This document shows positions 15,457 through 22,889 of a stretch of DNA of 35,669 nt, piece after piece. A model generated the notes under the pieces. It made no database searches. It was not told the origin of the DNA and saw only the letters and a program-made list of their open reading frames with translations. The position numbers and the translations under genes were made by a program. The DNA comes from Paraktedonobacter sp035294465 (GTDB lineage Bacteria; Chloroflexota; Ktedonobacteria; Ktedonobacterales; Ktedonobacteraceae), in contig DATGKW010000048.1 of NCBI GenBank assembly GCA_035294465.1, positions 1-35,669 on the forward strand, in the 5' to 3' direction. Position 1 is the stretch's first letter. Every line of letters starts with the position of its first letter.

Positions 15457-16001
15457 TGCCTGTCAATCTCCTTCTCCAGCAAGGCGTGATGGGACTCGCT
15501 TAACCAGAGAAGGGGGAATAGATCTGCCTCAAGCGCATCCAGTAGTGCGCTGGCCTCGTGCCACGCGAAATCATACTGGCTTTGCGTTATCTCACCCAGG
15601 CGCAGGGCCTCGTCCAGTTCATCTACATCAAGCAAAAGTGTTTCGCCCTCTGGGGAGATCACAATATCAAGATAGAGGTCCTCATAACAGGGCACGCCGC
15701 GTTCATCCACTCCCATCTGCCCGATGATATCGATATACCACTGGACCAGTTTGCCGCGCTCATCGAAAGCGGCCAGCAGGACATAATGCGCGCCATCGGG
15801 AAAATGTTGCAGCCAATCGAAGCCGCGATCAACAATGCGCACCTGCTGCCCGTTAAAGGTGGCGTACAGCGGCTCAGTTACGTCATCGATGTGCAGCAAA
15901 GTCGCGTATCCATGATATTCCGGCGTATCGATACGCTTGACTGCAAAACGTCTGGTTGTCACACGCTGCCAATCAAGGCGGTCAGCTTTTCTGATTTTCA
16001 T
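15453..16001 (-). CDS. DUF402-family protein (FomD/Ntdp-like nucleotide phosphatase fold)
   Basis: The 182-residue protein shows the DUF402 pattern: an N-terminal strand-rich barrel, then VQWYIDIIGQMG and YEDLYLDIVISPEGETLLLDVDELDEAL. The clustered aspartates in that last stretch coordinate metal in FomD and in the S. aureus nucleoside di/triphosphatase. It is expected to hydrolyse a nucleotide-type substrate with a divalent cation, though the substrate is not predictable. AGAAGG precedes the ATG. It overlaps the receiver gene tail-to-tail by four bases. Confidence 0.8.
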   Translation of the reverse strand: MKIRKADRLDWQRVTTRRFAVKRIDTPEYHGYATLLHIDDVTEPLYATFNGQQVRIVDRGFDWLQHFPDGAHYVLLAAFDERGKLVQWYIDIIGQMGVDERGVPCYEDLYLDIVISPEGETLLLDVDELDEALRLGEITQSQYDFAWHEASALLDALEADLFPLLWLSESHHALLEKEIDRH

Positions 16002-16040
16002 AAAGCCTTCTTATAGGTGGATTTTAACTCAGGAATAATT

Positions 16041-16121
16041 TTACCATACCTCTTCCTTCCATACATAGGCCAACGCGCAGTTGAGCACGGCGATCAGCGC
16101 GAATATCGTTCCCAGAGTATA
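16041..16121 (-). pseudogene. Possible 3' remnant of a membrane transporter gene
   Basis: On the minus strand this stretch reads YTLGTIFALIAVLNCALAYV followed by WKEEVW and a TAA stop. That is a hydrophobic helix and short cytoplasmic tail like the last helix of MFS transporters. A TAG stop lies immediately upstream in frame, so only about 26 codons survive. The break coincides with a sequence (CTGGTAACGTA) that also occurs at 15006-15016 and with the start of a repeat-rich segment. It could be chance, because the stretch is short. Confidence 0.35.
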
Positions 16122-16178
16122 CTAGCTGGTAACGTAAAGGACCGGGGTTCTGGAATGCCGAACTCTCGCTAAAGGTTC

Positions 16179-16199
16179 CTGCGCGGCGAAGCCGCGCAG
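16179..16199. repeat. GC-rich hairpin with GAA loop
   Basis: CTGCGCGGC and GCCGCGCAG pair perfectly around a GAA loop, giving a nine-base-pair stem of REP-like appearance. It is embedded between a gene remnant and the long inverted repeat at 16204-16259. Confidence 0.6.
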
Positions 16200-16203
16200 A
16201 GGG

Positions 16204-16259
16204 GTTCTCCTATTCTATAGAATATGCGCGAAATGCATGGTCCATAGAATTAGGAGAAC
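16204..16259 (-). terminator. Imperfect 15/16-bp inverted repeat downstream of the MerR gene
   Basis: GTTCTCCTATTCTAT (16204-16218) and ATAGAATTAGGAGAAC (16244-16259) are complementary except for one extra base. They lie 17 bases past the stop codon of the MerR-type regulator, so a terminator for that gene is the simplest reading. The long central segment and neighbouring hairpin also fit a decayed mobile or REP-like element. Confidence 0.45.
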
Positions 16260-16275
16260 TTAAAGGCGTTGCTTG

Positions 16276-17097
16276 TTACTCTTTCTTTGCGACCGGGAAC
16301 TGGATCTCGGTCACATAGGACTCGTCATCCTGGCGTACCGGTTGGGTGCAGTACAGATAGACTTCGCGGTTAGGGCCGGCCACTGTGTAGCCGTTGGCGT
16401 CTATCCAGCGTAAGACGGCTTCGTATGCATGGCTGAACTTGTTGTAGGCTCCCTTGTGAACAACACTGGCCATGGTGGCGCCGGGCAGTTCGTAGACTTT
16501 GACGCGATCCCCGGCAGGCACAGGCTGTTTCAGGTAGAAAACAGCTTCGCCATCAATAGCGCTGGTCTTGTGATCTTCGTCATGCCAGATTGCAACTCCG
16601 GCCAGGGTCATCCCGTCTACGCCGAAGCGGGCCAGGTAGCCGCCAAGCTCATCAAAGAGGCGACCAACCTCCGCGTAGCTGGTGAGCGTATCGCGAATAC
16701 CGGCGACTAGCTGCGGTTCAACCTGCTTCAGAACAACATCATAGTTTGACATAACATCCTCCATGTCAATAGCGCTGAGGCGAGCTTCGATACGGGCCAG
16801 ACGTTCCTGTTCCACGGTGATATGCTGCTGCAACTCGGCGCGCTTGAGGCGCAGCATACCATGGAGCTGTTCCGATGAGACGTTTTCCTTGAGCACCTGA
16901 CCGATCTGTTCCAGCGAGAGGCCCAGGTCTTTGAGAGCCAGAATACGATTGAGCCTGGAAACCTGGCTGGCCTCGTAATAGCGGTAGCCGGTTGAGGCAT
17001 CGATGCTAATCGGCTTGAGCAGCCCCGTCTCATCGTAATAACGCAGGGCCTTGATCGAAACTCGGCTCAGCTTTGAGAAATCACCAATCTTAATCAT
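16276..17097 (-). CDS. MerR-family regulator with GyrI-like effector domain (BmrR type)
   Basis: The 273-residue protein starts with a MerR winged helix (KIGDFSKLSRVSIKALRYYDETGLLKP, then GYRYYEASQVSRLNRILALKDLG). A dimerisation coiled coil covers about 75-110. A GyrI-like/AraC effector-binding domain at ~118-273 (PQLVAGIRDTL, GATMASVVHKGAYNKFSHAYEAVLRWI, EVYLYCTQPV) usually senses hydrophobic cationic compounds. It should activate promoters with long spacers by untwisting DNA. Its own promoter at 17149-17179 has exactly that architecture, so autoregulation is strongly suggested. No transporter gene adjoins it now; a possible transporter-tail remnant lies just downstream. Confidence 0.92.
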   Translation of the reverse strand: MIKIGDFSKLSRVSIKALRYYDETGLLKPISIDASTGYRYYEASQVSRLNRILALKDLGLSLEQIGQVLKENVSSEQLHGMLRLKRAELQQHITVEQERLARIEARLSAIDMEDVMSNYDVVLKQVEPQLVAGIRDTLTSYAEVGRLFDELGGYLARFGVDGMTLAGVAIWHDEDHKTSAIDGEAVFYLKQPVPAGDRVKVYELPGATMASVVHKGAYNKFSHAYEAVLRWIDANGYTVAGPNREVYLYCTQPVRQDDESYVTEIQFPVAKKE

Positions 17098-17148
17098 GCG
17101 TGTGCTCCGTACGGGTCGCGTTTGTGTCCAGCAATTGCTTCTACGCAG

Positions 17149-17179
17149 ACTCTACCATCTCCCGTTACGGGAGAGTCAA
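17149..17179 (-). promoter_or_regulatory. MerR-type promoter/operator with 19-bp spacer
   Basis: On the minus strand TTGACT (17179-17174) and TAGAGT (17154-17149) are separated by exactly 19 bp. The spacer contains the perfect 7-1-7 palindrome CTCCCGT-A-ACGGGAG (17159-17173). A long spacer filled by a dyad is the hallmark of promoters controlled by MerR-family activators. The MerR gene starts about 50 bases downstream. Confidence 0.85.
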
Positions 17180-17325
17180 GCCTTTTCATAGATTGGCCCT
17201 ATTCGTTGGTAAAATATCTTTCATGCTGTTCTGTCTTTGGTGAAGGTAGCCAGATGATGGGATGAAGTGCAGCGCCTCCCATTCCACGGCCAACCCTCCC
17301 CTGTTATTTTTCGGAAAAGTGTGGC

Positions 17326-17331
17326 TATAAT
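17326..17331 (+). promoter_or_regulatory. Consensus -10 six bases before ATG (leaderless gene candidate)
   Basis: TATAAT at 17326-17331 lies six bases before ATG 17338, and no Shine-Dalgarno sequence is present. That geometry places the transcript start at the A of the start codon. A clear -35 was not found. Confidence 0.5.
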
Positions 17332-17337
17332 TCTATT

Positions 17338-18174
17338 ATGGGCATACAAATAGCTCCACACATTTTACGGTATTACCGGCACATAGCCCGCGCGTTGGAG
17401 AGCCTGGACCCTGAAGCGCGGCCCTGGGCGCTTGCCTCGCCCGGTTCGCTGCCGGCGCGTGGCGATACGATTGTGTTTCCCGGCTCGTTTAATCCGCCGA
17501 CGCTGGCGCACATGGCTATGCTGCGCCAGGCGCGTAAGCTGAGCGGGGCTCGCTGGCACGTCTACGCGGCTCTGAGCAAGCAAATTGTTGATAAAGAAGA
17601 AGTCGAACGAATGACATTGCTGGATCGCGTAGTTGTGCTGGAACGAGTCTTAAAGAATCAGGTCAAAGACGCGGGCGTTCTCTTGTTCAATCGAGGGCTG
17701 TACGTCGAACAGGCTCAGGGGATGCGCGCAGCCTTTCCACGAGTGCGGCAACTGCGTTTCCTGGTGGGCTTCGATAAAATTGTGCAGATCCTCGATCCAC
17801 ACTACTACACAAATCGCGAAGTCGCGCTCAACGAGCTCTTTGCCCTGGCGCAGTTGCTGGTCGCGCCACGCGGCACAGAAGGTGAAAACGAGCTAAAAGA
17901 GCTGCTGGCGCGACCGGAGAATCGAGCCTTCGCCAGGTTTATTCATCTACTGCCACTGGAAGAGAAGTTTCGCTACATGTCCTCTACCCACGCGCGCGTC
18001 GAAGCCCAGCCGGACGAAGTACCAGAGGAGGTGCGCGAGTTTATCCTGCGCACACGCCCCTATGCCCCGCCCTTGCGCTTGGATGATGGCACGGAACGCG
18101 ATGTCTATGCCGAACGCACGCGAGAGCTTCAGTCCCTGATTGCTAACGGACATACTGGAACGTCAGACGGCTAG
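17338..18174 (+). CDS. NadD-like nucleotidyltransferase
   Basis: The 278-residue protein carries the nucleotidyltransferase signature at 47-60, FPGSFNPPTLAHMA, corresponding to GGTFDPxHxGH of nicotinate-mononucleotide adenylyltransferases. A late SSTHAR segment corresponds to the ISSTxIR phosphate-binding motif. VGFDKIVQILDPHYY matches the NadD core. It has a ~45-residue N-terminal extension and a first motif with Asn-Pro-Pro in place of Asp-Pro-Val. It may therefore be a paralogue acting on another nucleotide-linked substrate rather than the housekeeping NadD. Its 3' end overlaps the convergent FHA gene by 32 bp. Confidence 0.8.
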   Translation: MGIQIAPHILRYYRHIARALESLDPEARPWALASPGSLPARGDTIVFPGSFNPPTLAHMAMLRQARKLSGARWHVYAALSKQIVDKEEVERMTLLDRVVVLERVLKNQVKDAGVLLFNRGLYVEQAQGMRAAFPRVRQLRFLVGFDKIVQILDPHYYTNREVALNELFALAQLLVAPRGTEGENELKELLARPENRAFARFIHLLPLEEKFRYMSSTHARVEAQPDEVPEEVREFILRTRPYAPPLRLDDGTERDVYAERTRELQSLIANGHTGTSDG

Positions 18175-18835
18175 CGCCGATCTGGACGGTATCGCCCTCG
18201 ATCAAGCGGTAGCGCGTAATGCGCATTCCATTCACAAACGTACCAGTGGCGGAGCGGTGATCCTCGATCTCATAGCTGCCGTCGGAAAGCGAGCGGATCG
18301 TGGCGTGCAGGCGGCTGACTGCGAGATCCTCCAAGAAGATATCGCACTCGCGGCTGCGTCCGATGGTTGTTTCAGGGGTCTGCAGCTCGTAGCTACCAAG
18401 CGAGCCATGTGCGTCCGAGAGGGCTAGTTTGGCGATAGCGCTTGCTTCGGGATCAGGCTTTTTCAGCTTTTTGAGTTCCTGCCCACGCGACGAGGGGAGC
18501 TGGAAAGGGCGTGTACCTTCGTGCGCGTAGAATGTCAGGGTAGTGTTGCCAAAACTGAGCACATCGCCGTCTTTCAGAAGGTGCCCGGTGACTGGCTGGC
18601 TATTGACGAAGCTATCGCCGCCGCCGTGATCGTCGCGCAGCATATAGCCCTCGGTTGTGCGCAGAATGCTGGCTTGCTTGCGGTGAACCGCCAGATCCTC
18701 TAGAAAGAGATCACATTCGCGGCTGCGTCCAATCGTTGTCACATTCTTCCAGAGTTCCACGCGCTTGCCTATCTGTGGACCGTTTTTCATCACAAGGTAC
18801 GCGGTGGATACCTGATCAAACTGCTCTTCTGGCAT
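18143..18835 (-). CDS. Tandem FHA-domain protein
   Basis: ATG 18835 is preceded by GAGGGAAG; a further in-frame ATG at 18895 lacks a ribosome site. The 230-residue protein contains two FHA domains. Each opens with an almost identical block, TTIGRSRECDLFLEDLAV and TTIGRSRECDIFLEDLAV, holding the Gly-Arg-Ser phosphothreonine-binding residues. Each closes with the SFVN/TFVNG and LxxGDxL/V patterns. The first domain reads HRKQAS where the second has the canonical SRLHA, so its binding may differ. FHA domains read phosphothreonine made by kinases such as the one at 30184-31650. No enzyme domain is present, so it is likely an adaptor. Confidence 0.9.
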   Translation of the reverse strand: MPEEQFDQVSTAYLVMKNGPQIGKRVELWKNVTTIGRSRECDLFLEDLAVHRKQASILRTTEGYMLRDDHGGGDSFVNSQPVTGHLLKDGDVLSFGNTTLTFYAHEGTRPFQLPSSRGQELKKLKKPDPEASAIAKLALSDAHGSLGSYELQTPETTIGRSRECDIFLEDLAVSRLHATIRSLSDGSYEIEDHRSATGTFVNGMRITRYRLIEGDTVQIGASRLTFQYVR

Positions 18836-18905
18836 GACTTCCCTCTCATCAACATACACTGTCCAGATCTCCGAAAAATAGTGTCGCAGCCTCATTCTTT
18901 GCTAT

Positions 18906-19485
18906 TTACTCATCCATGTCTTTTTTTCTGTTGACCGCACCAGGCGCAATCAGAATCTTTTCTGGCGTGATCGGCAGGGTTCTTATACAGACGCCCAGCG
19001 CGTCATAGGTAGCATTCGCGATAACGGGAGCTATACAGATAATCGGTACTTCCCCGGCGGATTTCGTGCCAAAAGGGCCGGTTTCCTCTGGATCTTCAAC
19101 GAGGAGAGTAATCATTTCTGGCATATCCATAGTGGAGACCACTTTGTAATCAACAAAACCCGCGTTACGTATACGCCCCTGCTCATCGAATTGTATCCCC
19201 TCTGTCAAGGCGTAGCGAGGTGCCATCGCCACTGTCCCTTCAACTTGATCTGTTGCCAGAATGGGGTTGATAGCCCTGCCCAGATCTAACACGTTGACCG
19301 CGCGGGTAACGTATACTTTGCCGGTCTCTGTATCGACCTCGATCTCGACGAACTGCGCGTAGAAAGGCGAGGGCGAATCCTCCTACCCGCGTGCGCACTC
19401 GCAGTCGCTCTGTTTGATAGGTCGCGTAGGCAACCTTGCCGCCGCCCGGTTCGTAAAAGTTCGCATATTCAGCAATCATGTATTC
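18906..19485 (-). pseudogene. Frameshifted C-terminal remnant of a xanthine-dehydrogenase-family Mo-binding subunit
   Basis: The minus strand from about 19382 to 18906 encodes the family's C-terminal end: SPFYAQFVEIEVDTETG, then LDLGRAINPILATDQVEG, then GPFGTKSAGEVP, the last holding the catalytic-base glutamate. Upstream homology (YANFYEPGGGKVAYATY) continues in a different frame, the switch lying near 19376-19384 and consistent with one inserted base. The N-terminal ~75% of the gene, including the substrate-loop motif, is absent. It is therefore a dead fragment of a second molybdenum hydroxylase, distinct from the intact coxL. The 5' truncation edge lies near a perfect hairpin at 19557-19602. 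Confidence 0.8.
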
Positions 19486-19556
19486 ATATAGCCGTAAGAA
19501 GGCTCTCCCTGAGTTAGTGAAGTTTTTAGGGTAGTCATTGAATGAATCCTGAGCAA

Positions 19557-19602
19557 CTATAATAAACTGGATGGTAGACAACTACGATCCAGTTTATTAT
19601 AG
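19557..19602 (-). terminator. Perfect 16-bp hairpin after dnaK
   Basis: CTATAATAAACTGGAT (19557-19572) and its exact complement (19587-19602) enclose 14 bases, which can add four more pairs (GTAG/CTAC) around an ACAA loop. It starts 26 bases past the dnaK stop, so it probably ends that transcript, though no U-tract follows. The perfection and the adjacent truncated pseudogene also fit a recombination or transposition scar. Confidence 0.6.
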
Positions 19603-19627
19603 CAGGGCGATTTATTTAGGAGTCCGC

Positions 19628-21508
19628 CTACACCTCGCGAAACTCTCCTTCAATTGTGCCGGGCTCACCTTCCGGTGTGTATCCATTGGCTCCGGCAGAT
19701 GTCCCGTTCCGGCTGTATATCTCTTGTCCGATGCGTTGCATCGCGCTCTCCAGGGCGTCAGCCTCGGTACGCACACGGGCGGTATTGTTGCTGTCAAGCG
19801 CCTGGCGCACAGCTCTTACCCTATCCTCAATCTCGCTCCGTAGCCCGGAAGAGAGTTTCTCGCCGGTCTCTTTGAGAGTCCGCTCGGCCTGATAGGCCAG
19901 GCTGTCCGCGCGGTTGCGTGCCTCAATCTCTTCTTTGCGCTGGCGGTCCTCCTGCGCGTACCGCTCTGCCTCGCGCACCATCCGCTCGACTTCGTCTTTT
20001 GAGAGTCCGCTGGAGCCAGTAATTGTGATCTTCTGCTCGCGCCCGGTAGCCTTGTCACGGGCTGTGACATGCAGGATACCGTTGGCATCGATGTCAAAAA
20101 TCACCTCGATTTGCGGCACCCCGCGTGGGGCAGGAGCGATACCCTCCAGGCGGAAGCGGCCCAGACTCTTATTATCCCTGGCCAGTTCGCGTTCTCCTTG
20201 TAGCACGTGGATCTCCACCGCCGGCTGATTATCTTCTGCCGTACTGAATAGCTCACTCTTGCGAGTTGGAATCGTTGTGTTACGCTCGATCAGGCGCGTC
20301 ATTACTCCACCCAGCGTTTCCACGCCCAGCGAGAGCGGCGTGACATCCAGCAAAAGCACATCCTTCACTTCACCCTTGAGAACGCCGGCCTGGATGGCTG
20401 CACCAACTGCTACCACTTCGTCTGGGTTGACGCCCTTATGTGGCTCTTTGCCAAAGAGCGTGCGTACCATCTCGATGACCGCCGGCATGCGGGTCTGGCC
20501 GCCAACGAGTATCACCTCGTCTATGTCTCTTGCTTTCACACCCGCATCCTCCAGAGCACGCAGCACCGGACCACGTGTGCGCTCGATCAGCTCGCCAACC
20601 AGTTGTTCCAGCTTAGCGCGTGTGAGCGTCATCACTAGATGTTTGGGGCCACTGGCATTTGCACTGATGAACGGCAGATTGATTTCGGTGGAATGTGCCG
20701 AAGAAAGCTCGATCTTGGCTTTCTCTGCTGCCTCTTTCAAGCGCTGCAACGCCATGCGATCCTGCCGCAGATCAATGCCCTCCTCTCGCTGAAATTCATC
20801 GGCCATCCACTGGATGATGCGCTGGTCGAAATCATCGCCGCCCAGGTGCGTGTCGCCATTGGTGGCTTTGACCTCGAAGACGCCTTCGCTCAACTGCAAG
20901 ATCGAAATGTCGAAGGTGCCACCGCCCAGGTCGTAGACCGCGATGAGCTCATCTCTCTTTTTATCCAGGCCGTAGGCCAGGGAGGCTGCCGTCGGCTCGT
21001 TGATGATACGCAATACTTCCAGGCCGGCGATAGTGCCCGCGTCTTTCGTTGCTTGGCGCTGGGCATCATTGAAGTAGGCTGGTACGGTAATCACGGCCTG
21101 CGTCACCTTTTCACCCAGGCGAGCTTCCGCGTCCATTTTCAGCTTTTGCAGGATCATCGCGGAAATTTCCGGTGGACTGTAGTCGCGCCCGGCGAGGGTA
21201 ACTCGTGCATCTCCGTTAGGCGCGCGGGTAATCCGATAGGGCACCATCTGGCGAGTTCGCTGGACTTCGGGATCGTCATATTTGCGCCCCATCAAGCGTT
21301 TGATCGAAAAGATGGTATTCTCAGGATTCGTCACTGCCTGGCGCTTGGCGATCTGGCCAACCAGTCGCTCTCCTCCCTTAGTGATAGCCACCATCGAGGG
21401 AGTTAACCGCGCTCCTTCAGCGTTCTCCAGAACGGTCGGCTCTCCAGCCTCTATCACGGCCACAACCGAATTGGTCGTTCCCAGGTCAATTCCCAGCACT
21501 TTAGCCAT
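19628..21508 (-). CDS. dnaK: Molecular chaperone DnaK (Hsp70)
   Basis: The 626-residue protein has the complete Hsp70 layout. The ATPase domain has GIDLGTTNSVV at the start, NEPTAASLAYG, DLGGGTFDISIL and VGGQTRMP. The substrate domain is recognisable from DVTPLSLGVETLGGVMTRLI, and a helical lid and an acidic, Gly-rich tail follow (ending TIEGEFREV). AAGGAGG precedes the ATG. It refolds and protects proteins with DnaJ and GrpE, neither of which is in the window. It follows the doxX unit in the same direction after a hairpin. No CIRCE or HAIR element was found in the 171-bp gap, so its heat control is not evident. Confidence 0.98.
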   Translation of the reverse strand: MAKVLGIDLGTTNSVVAVIEAGEPTVLENAEGARLTPSMVAITKGGERLVGQIAKRQAVTNPENTIFSIKRLMGRKYDDPEVQRTRQMVPYRITRAPNGDARVTLAGRDYSPPEISAMILQKLKMDAEARLGEKVTQAVITVPAYFNDAQRQATKDAGTIAGLEVLRIINEPTAASLAYGLDKKRDELIAVYDLGGGTFDISILQLSEGVFEVKATNGDTHLGGDDFDQRIIQWMADEFQREEGIDLRQDRMALQRLKEAAEKAKIELSSAHSTEINLPFISANASGPKHLVMTLTRAKLEQLVGELIERTRGPVLRALEDAGVKARDIDEVILVGGQTRMPAVIEMVRTLFGKEPHKGVNPDEVVAVGAAIQAGVLKGEVKDVLLLDVTPLSLGVETLGGVMTRLIERNTTIPTRKSELFSTAEDNQPAVEIHVLQGERELARDNKSLGRFRLEGIAPAPRGVPQIEVIFDIDANGILHVTARDKATGREQKITITGSSGLSKDEVERMVREAERYAQEDRQRKEEIEARNRADSLAYQAERTLKETGEKLSSGLRSEIEDRVRAVRQALDSNNTARVRTEADALESAMQRIGQEIYSRNGTSAGANGYTPEGEPGTIEGEFREV

Positions 21509-21639
21509 AGCTCTTGCCTCCTTCCATCGTCTGTGTTCTGCTTATCTTCCTCACTTCTCCACGTCCTTTTAACAACAATGTTTTTCCTTCTATTTCATTC
21601 TCCGAAGCAAAAAGCGGAATCCGCATAGGCAGCGCATGA

Positions 21640-21671
21640 CCTGCCCGCTAGGAAGCAGTCAGGCGGGCAGG
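21640..21671 (-). terminator. Hairpin between doxX and dnaK
   Basis: CCTGCCCGC (21640-21648) and GCGGGCAGG (21663-21671) pair perfectly over nine bases, starting nine bases after the doxX stop. A second small palindrome followed on this strand by TTTTT lies at about 21623-21608. Together they probably end or attenuate the doxX transcript before dnaK. Confidence 0.55.
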
Positions 21672-21679
21672 CCCGTTGC

Positions 21680-22204
21680 TTATGGCTGGAGGGCATGCCA
21701 GTGCTTCTGCACCCAGGAGGTGCTGGGCAACCATGTTACCAGGCCCAGGATCACCAGAAACAGCAGACCCACGATAAACCACGCCGGATTGAGAGCAGCG
21801 AAGCCGATTGCTCCGTCAAGTGAGTAGGGTCCAGCTCCGATCACGCCGAGCGCCAGCGCTACAATGAACAGCACCAGAGGATATTCGTAACCGCCCTGAC
21901 TGTTCCAGAATCCTTTCGGCACATGTGCGCGGATGATGGCAACCAGCATTGCCGAGGCGATTAACAGCGCAGCCAGTGGGGTAAACAGTCCCAGAGCCAT
22001 CAACAGGCCACCGATGAACTCACCTCCAGCTGCCGCGATGGCCCACCACTTCGCCGGGTGCAGGCCAAGCATTTCTATCATATGAATCGTGCCCTGCAAT
22101 CCATGTCCACCGGAAACACCAAAAAGCTTTTGCGCTCCATGAGCAAGAAAGATGAGTCCAAGAGTCAGGTGAATTAGCAGGAGTCCAAAAGCAAGTGCTA
22201 TCAT
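21680..22204 (-). CDS. DoxX-family membrane protein
   Basis: ATG 22204 has AAGGAGG upstream; the longer in-frame start at 22321 is not supported. The 174-residue protein has about four to five membrane helices and the DoxX signature (GLIFLAHGAQKLFG, GGEFIGGLLMALGLFTPLAAL, HVPKGFWNSQGGYEYPLVLF). DoxX proteins are quinone- or thiol-linked membrane proteins associated with oxidative stress. The biochemical activity of most members is not established. It lies downstream of the 67-aa protein gene and probably shares its promoter at 22633-22675. Confidence 0.88.
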   Translation of the reverse strand: MIALAFGLLLIHLTLGLIFLAHGAQKLFGVSGGHGLQGTIHMIEMLGLHPAKWWAIAAAGGEFIGGLLMALGLFTPLAALLIASAMLVAIIRAHVPKGFWNSQGGYEYPLVLFIVALALGVIGAGPYSLDGAIGFAALNPAWFIVGLLFLVILGLVTWLPSTSWVQKHWHALQP

Positions 22205-22321
22205 GGTATCCTCCTTCTCTGCTATACTTGTTCTGTCCGTTATCCGTTTTTCGTTACTTTTCTTCCCATCTATATGAAAAGGGCTTATCTGTCCATCCCA
22301 GCGGGAGGACGCGTTTTGCAC

Positions 22322-22525
22322 TCATCGCCCAAGCCCTGTGCGGGCGAGAGCAGTGTGATGTGCGCTTTCGTACATGCGCCAGAGATTCTCTTGGGCAGCC
22401 TCCGCATAGGCCCGGCTGTCCTCTTCGGGTAGACGCGAGGCCACTTGCTGAATCTGATGGCACAGGTCACGGATGACATTTTCCAGATCAGCAAAGTTGC
22501 CGATAACTCTCTCTGGTTGGTACAT
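22322..22525 (-). CDS. Small hypothetical protein, 67 aa, first gene of the doxX unit
   Basis: GGGAGGTGA at 22538-22530, seven bases (from GGAGG) before the ATG, is one of the best ribosome sites in the window, and a full promoter lies about 100 bases upstream, so this is a real gene. The protein is soluble and predicted helical, with heptad-like hydrophobics (NFADLENVIRDLCHQIQQVA) and one cysteine. I recognise no family. It ends 117 bp before the doxX start in the same direction, so both are likely cotranscribed under the shared stress-cluster operator. Confidence 0.75.
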   Translation of the reverse strand: MYQPERVIGNFADLENVIRDLCHQIQQVASRLPEEDSRAYAEAAQENLWRMYESAHHTALARTGLGR

Positions 22526-22632
22526 CTGCTCACCTCCCTCTCTTTGAGAGGAATGAAGCTGAAGTCAGGCCGGTAGCCTGCGCTCTTTTCCTCCATTTCC
22601 TATCACCATCGTCTCCTTTTCATTCCGAAAAA

Positions 22633-22675
22633 TATATATGTCATCTACCAAAATTTGTCAAGTAATCTAACAAAT
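22633..22675 (-). promoter_or_regulatory. Promoter and 21-bp dyad operator of the 67-aa protein/doxX unit
   Basis: On the minus strand TTGACA (22661-22656), a 17-bp spacer and TATATA (22638-22633) make a near-consensus housekeeping promoter. Overlapping the -35 is the dyad TTTGT-N11-ACAAA (22674-22654), whose left part reads ATTTGTTAGAT and ends exactly three bases before TTGACA. The same element stands before htrA and the glycosyltransferase gene. Position over the -35 suggests repression. Confidence 0.75.
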
Positions 22676-22805
22676 ATATAACACAACTCTAATATAAATC
22701 TAATGGAGGGGAGAACAAAATAGGAGTAAGGGATCGGCGTAACAGCGAAAAAGCTGGCGATAGTGTGCGCAAGCATTGTGCGTTTATAGATATTTATTTA
22801 CAAAT

Positions 22806-22826
22806 TTTGTTAGATTTCTTTACAAA
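22806..22826 (+). promoter_or_regulatory. 21-bp dyad operator upstream of the HtrA-type protease
   Basis: TTTGT-TAGATTTCTTT-ACAAA has the same half-sites, spacing and left core (TTTTGTTAGAT) as the elements at 22654-22674 and 24301-24321. TTTACA at 22819-22824 occupies the -35 position, three bases after TTGTTAGAT as in the other copies. A good -10 at 17 bp is not visible, so the exact promoter is uncertain. Confidence 0.65.
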
Positions 22827-22889
22827 CAAAAGATACGATTCTTCTCAAGAACAGGTGCAAAAGCAGGTACCAACAAGGAGGTGATAACT

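Noticed and set aside
19240..19581. Separate 113-residue minus-strand protein
   Set aside because: Its middle continues the molybdenum hydroxylase homology and its end is out of frame, so it is one half of a frameshifted pseudogene.
21509..21679. CIRCE or HAIR heat-shock operator before dnaK
   Set aside because: Neither the TTAGCACTC/GAGTGCTAA nor the CTTGAGT/ACTCAAG dyad is present, and the 21-bp stress dyad is absent too; only hairpins were found.
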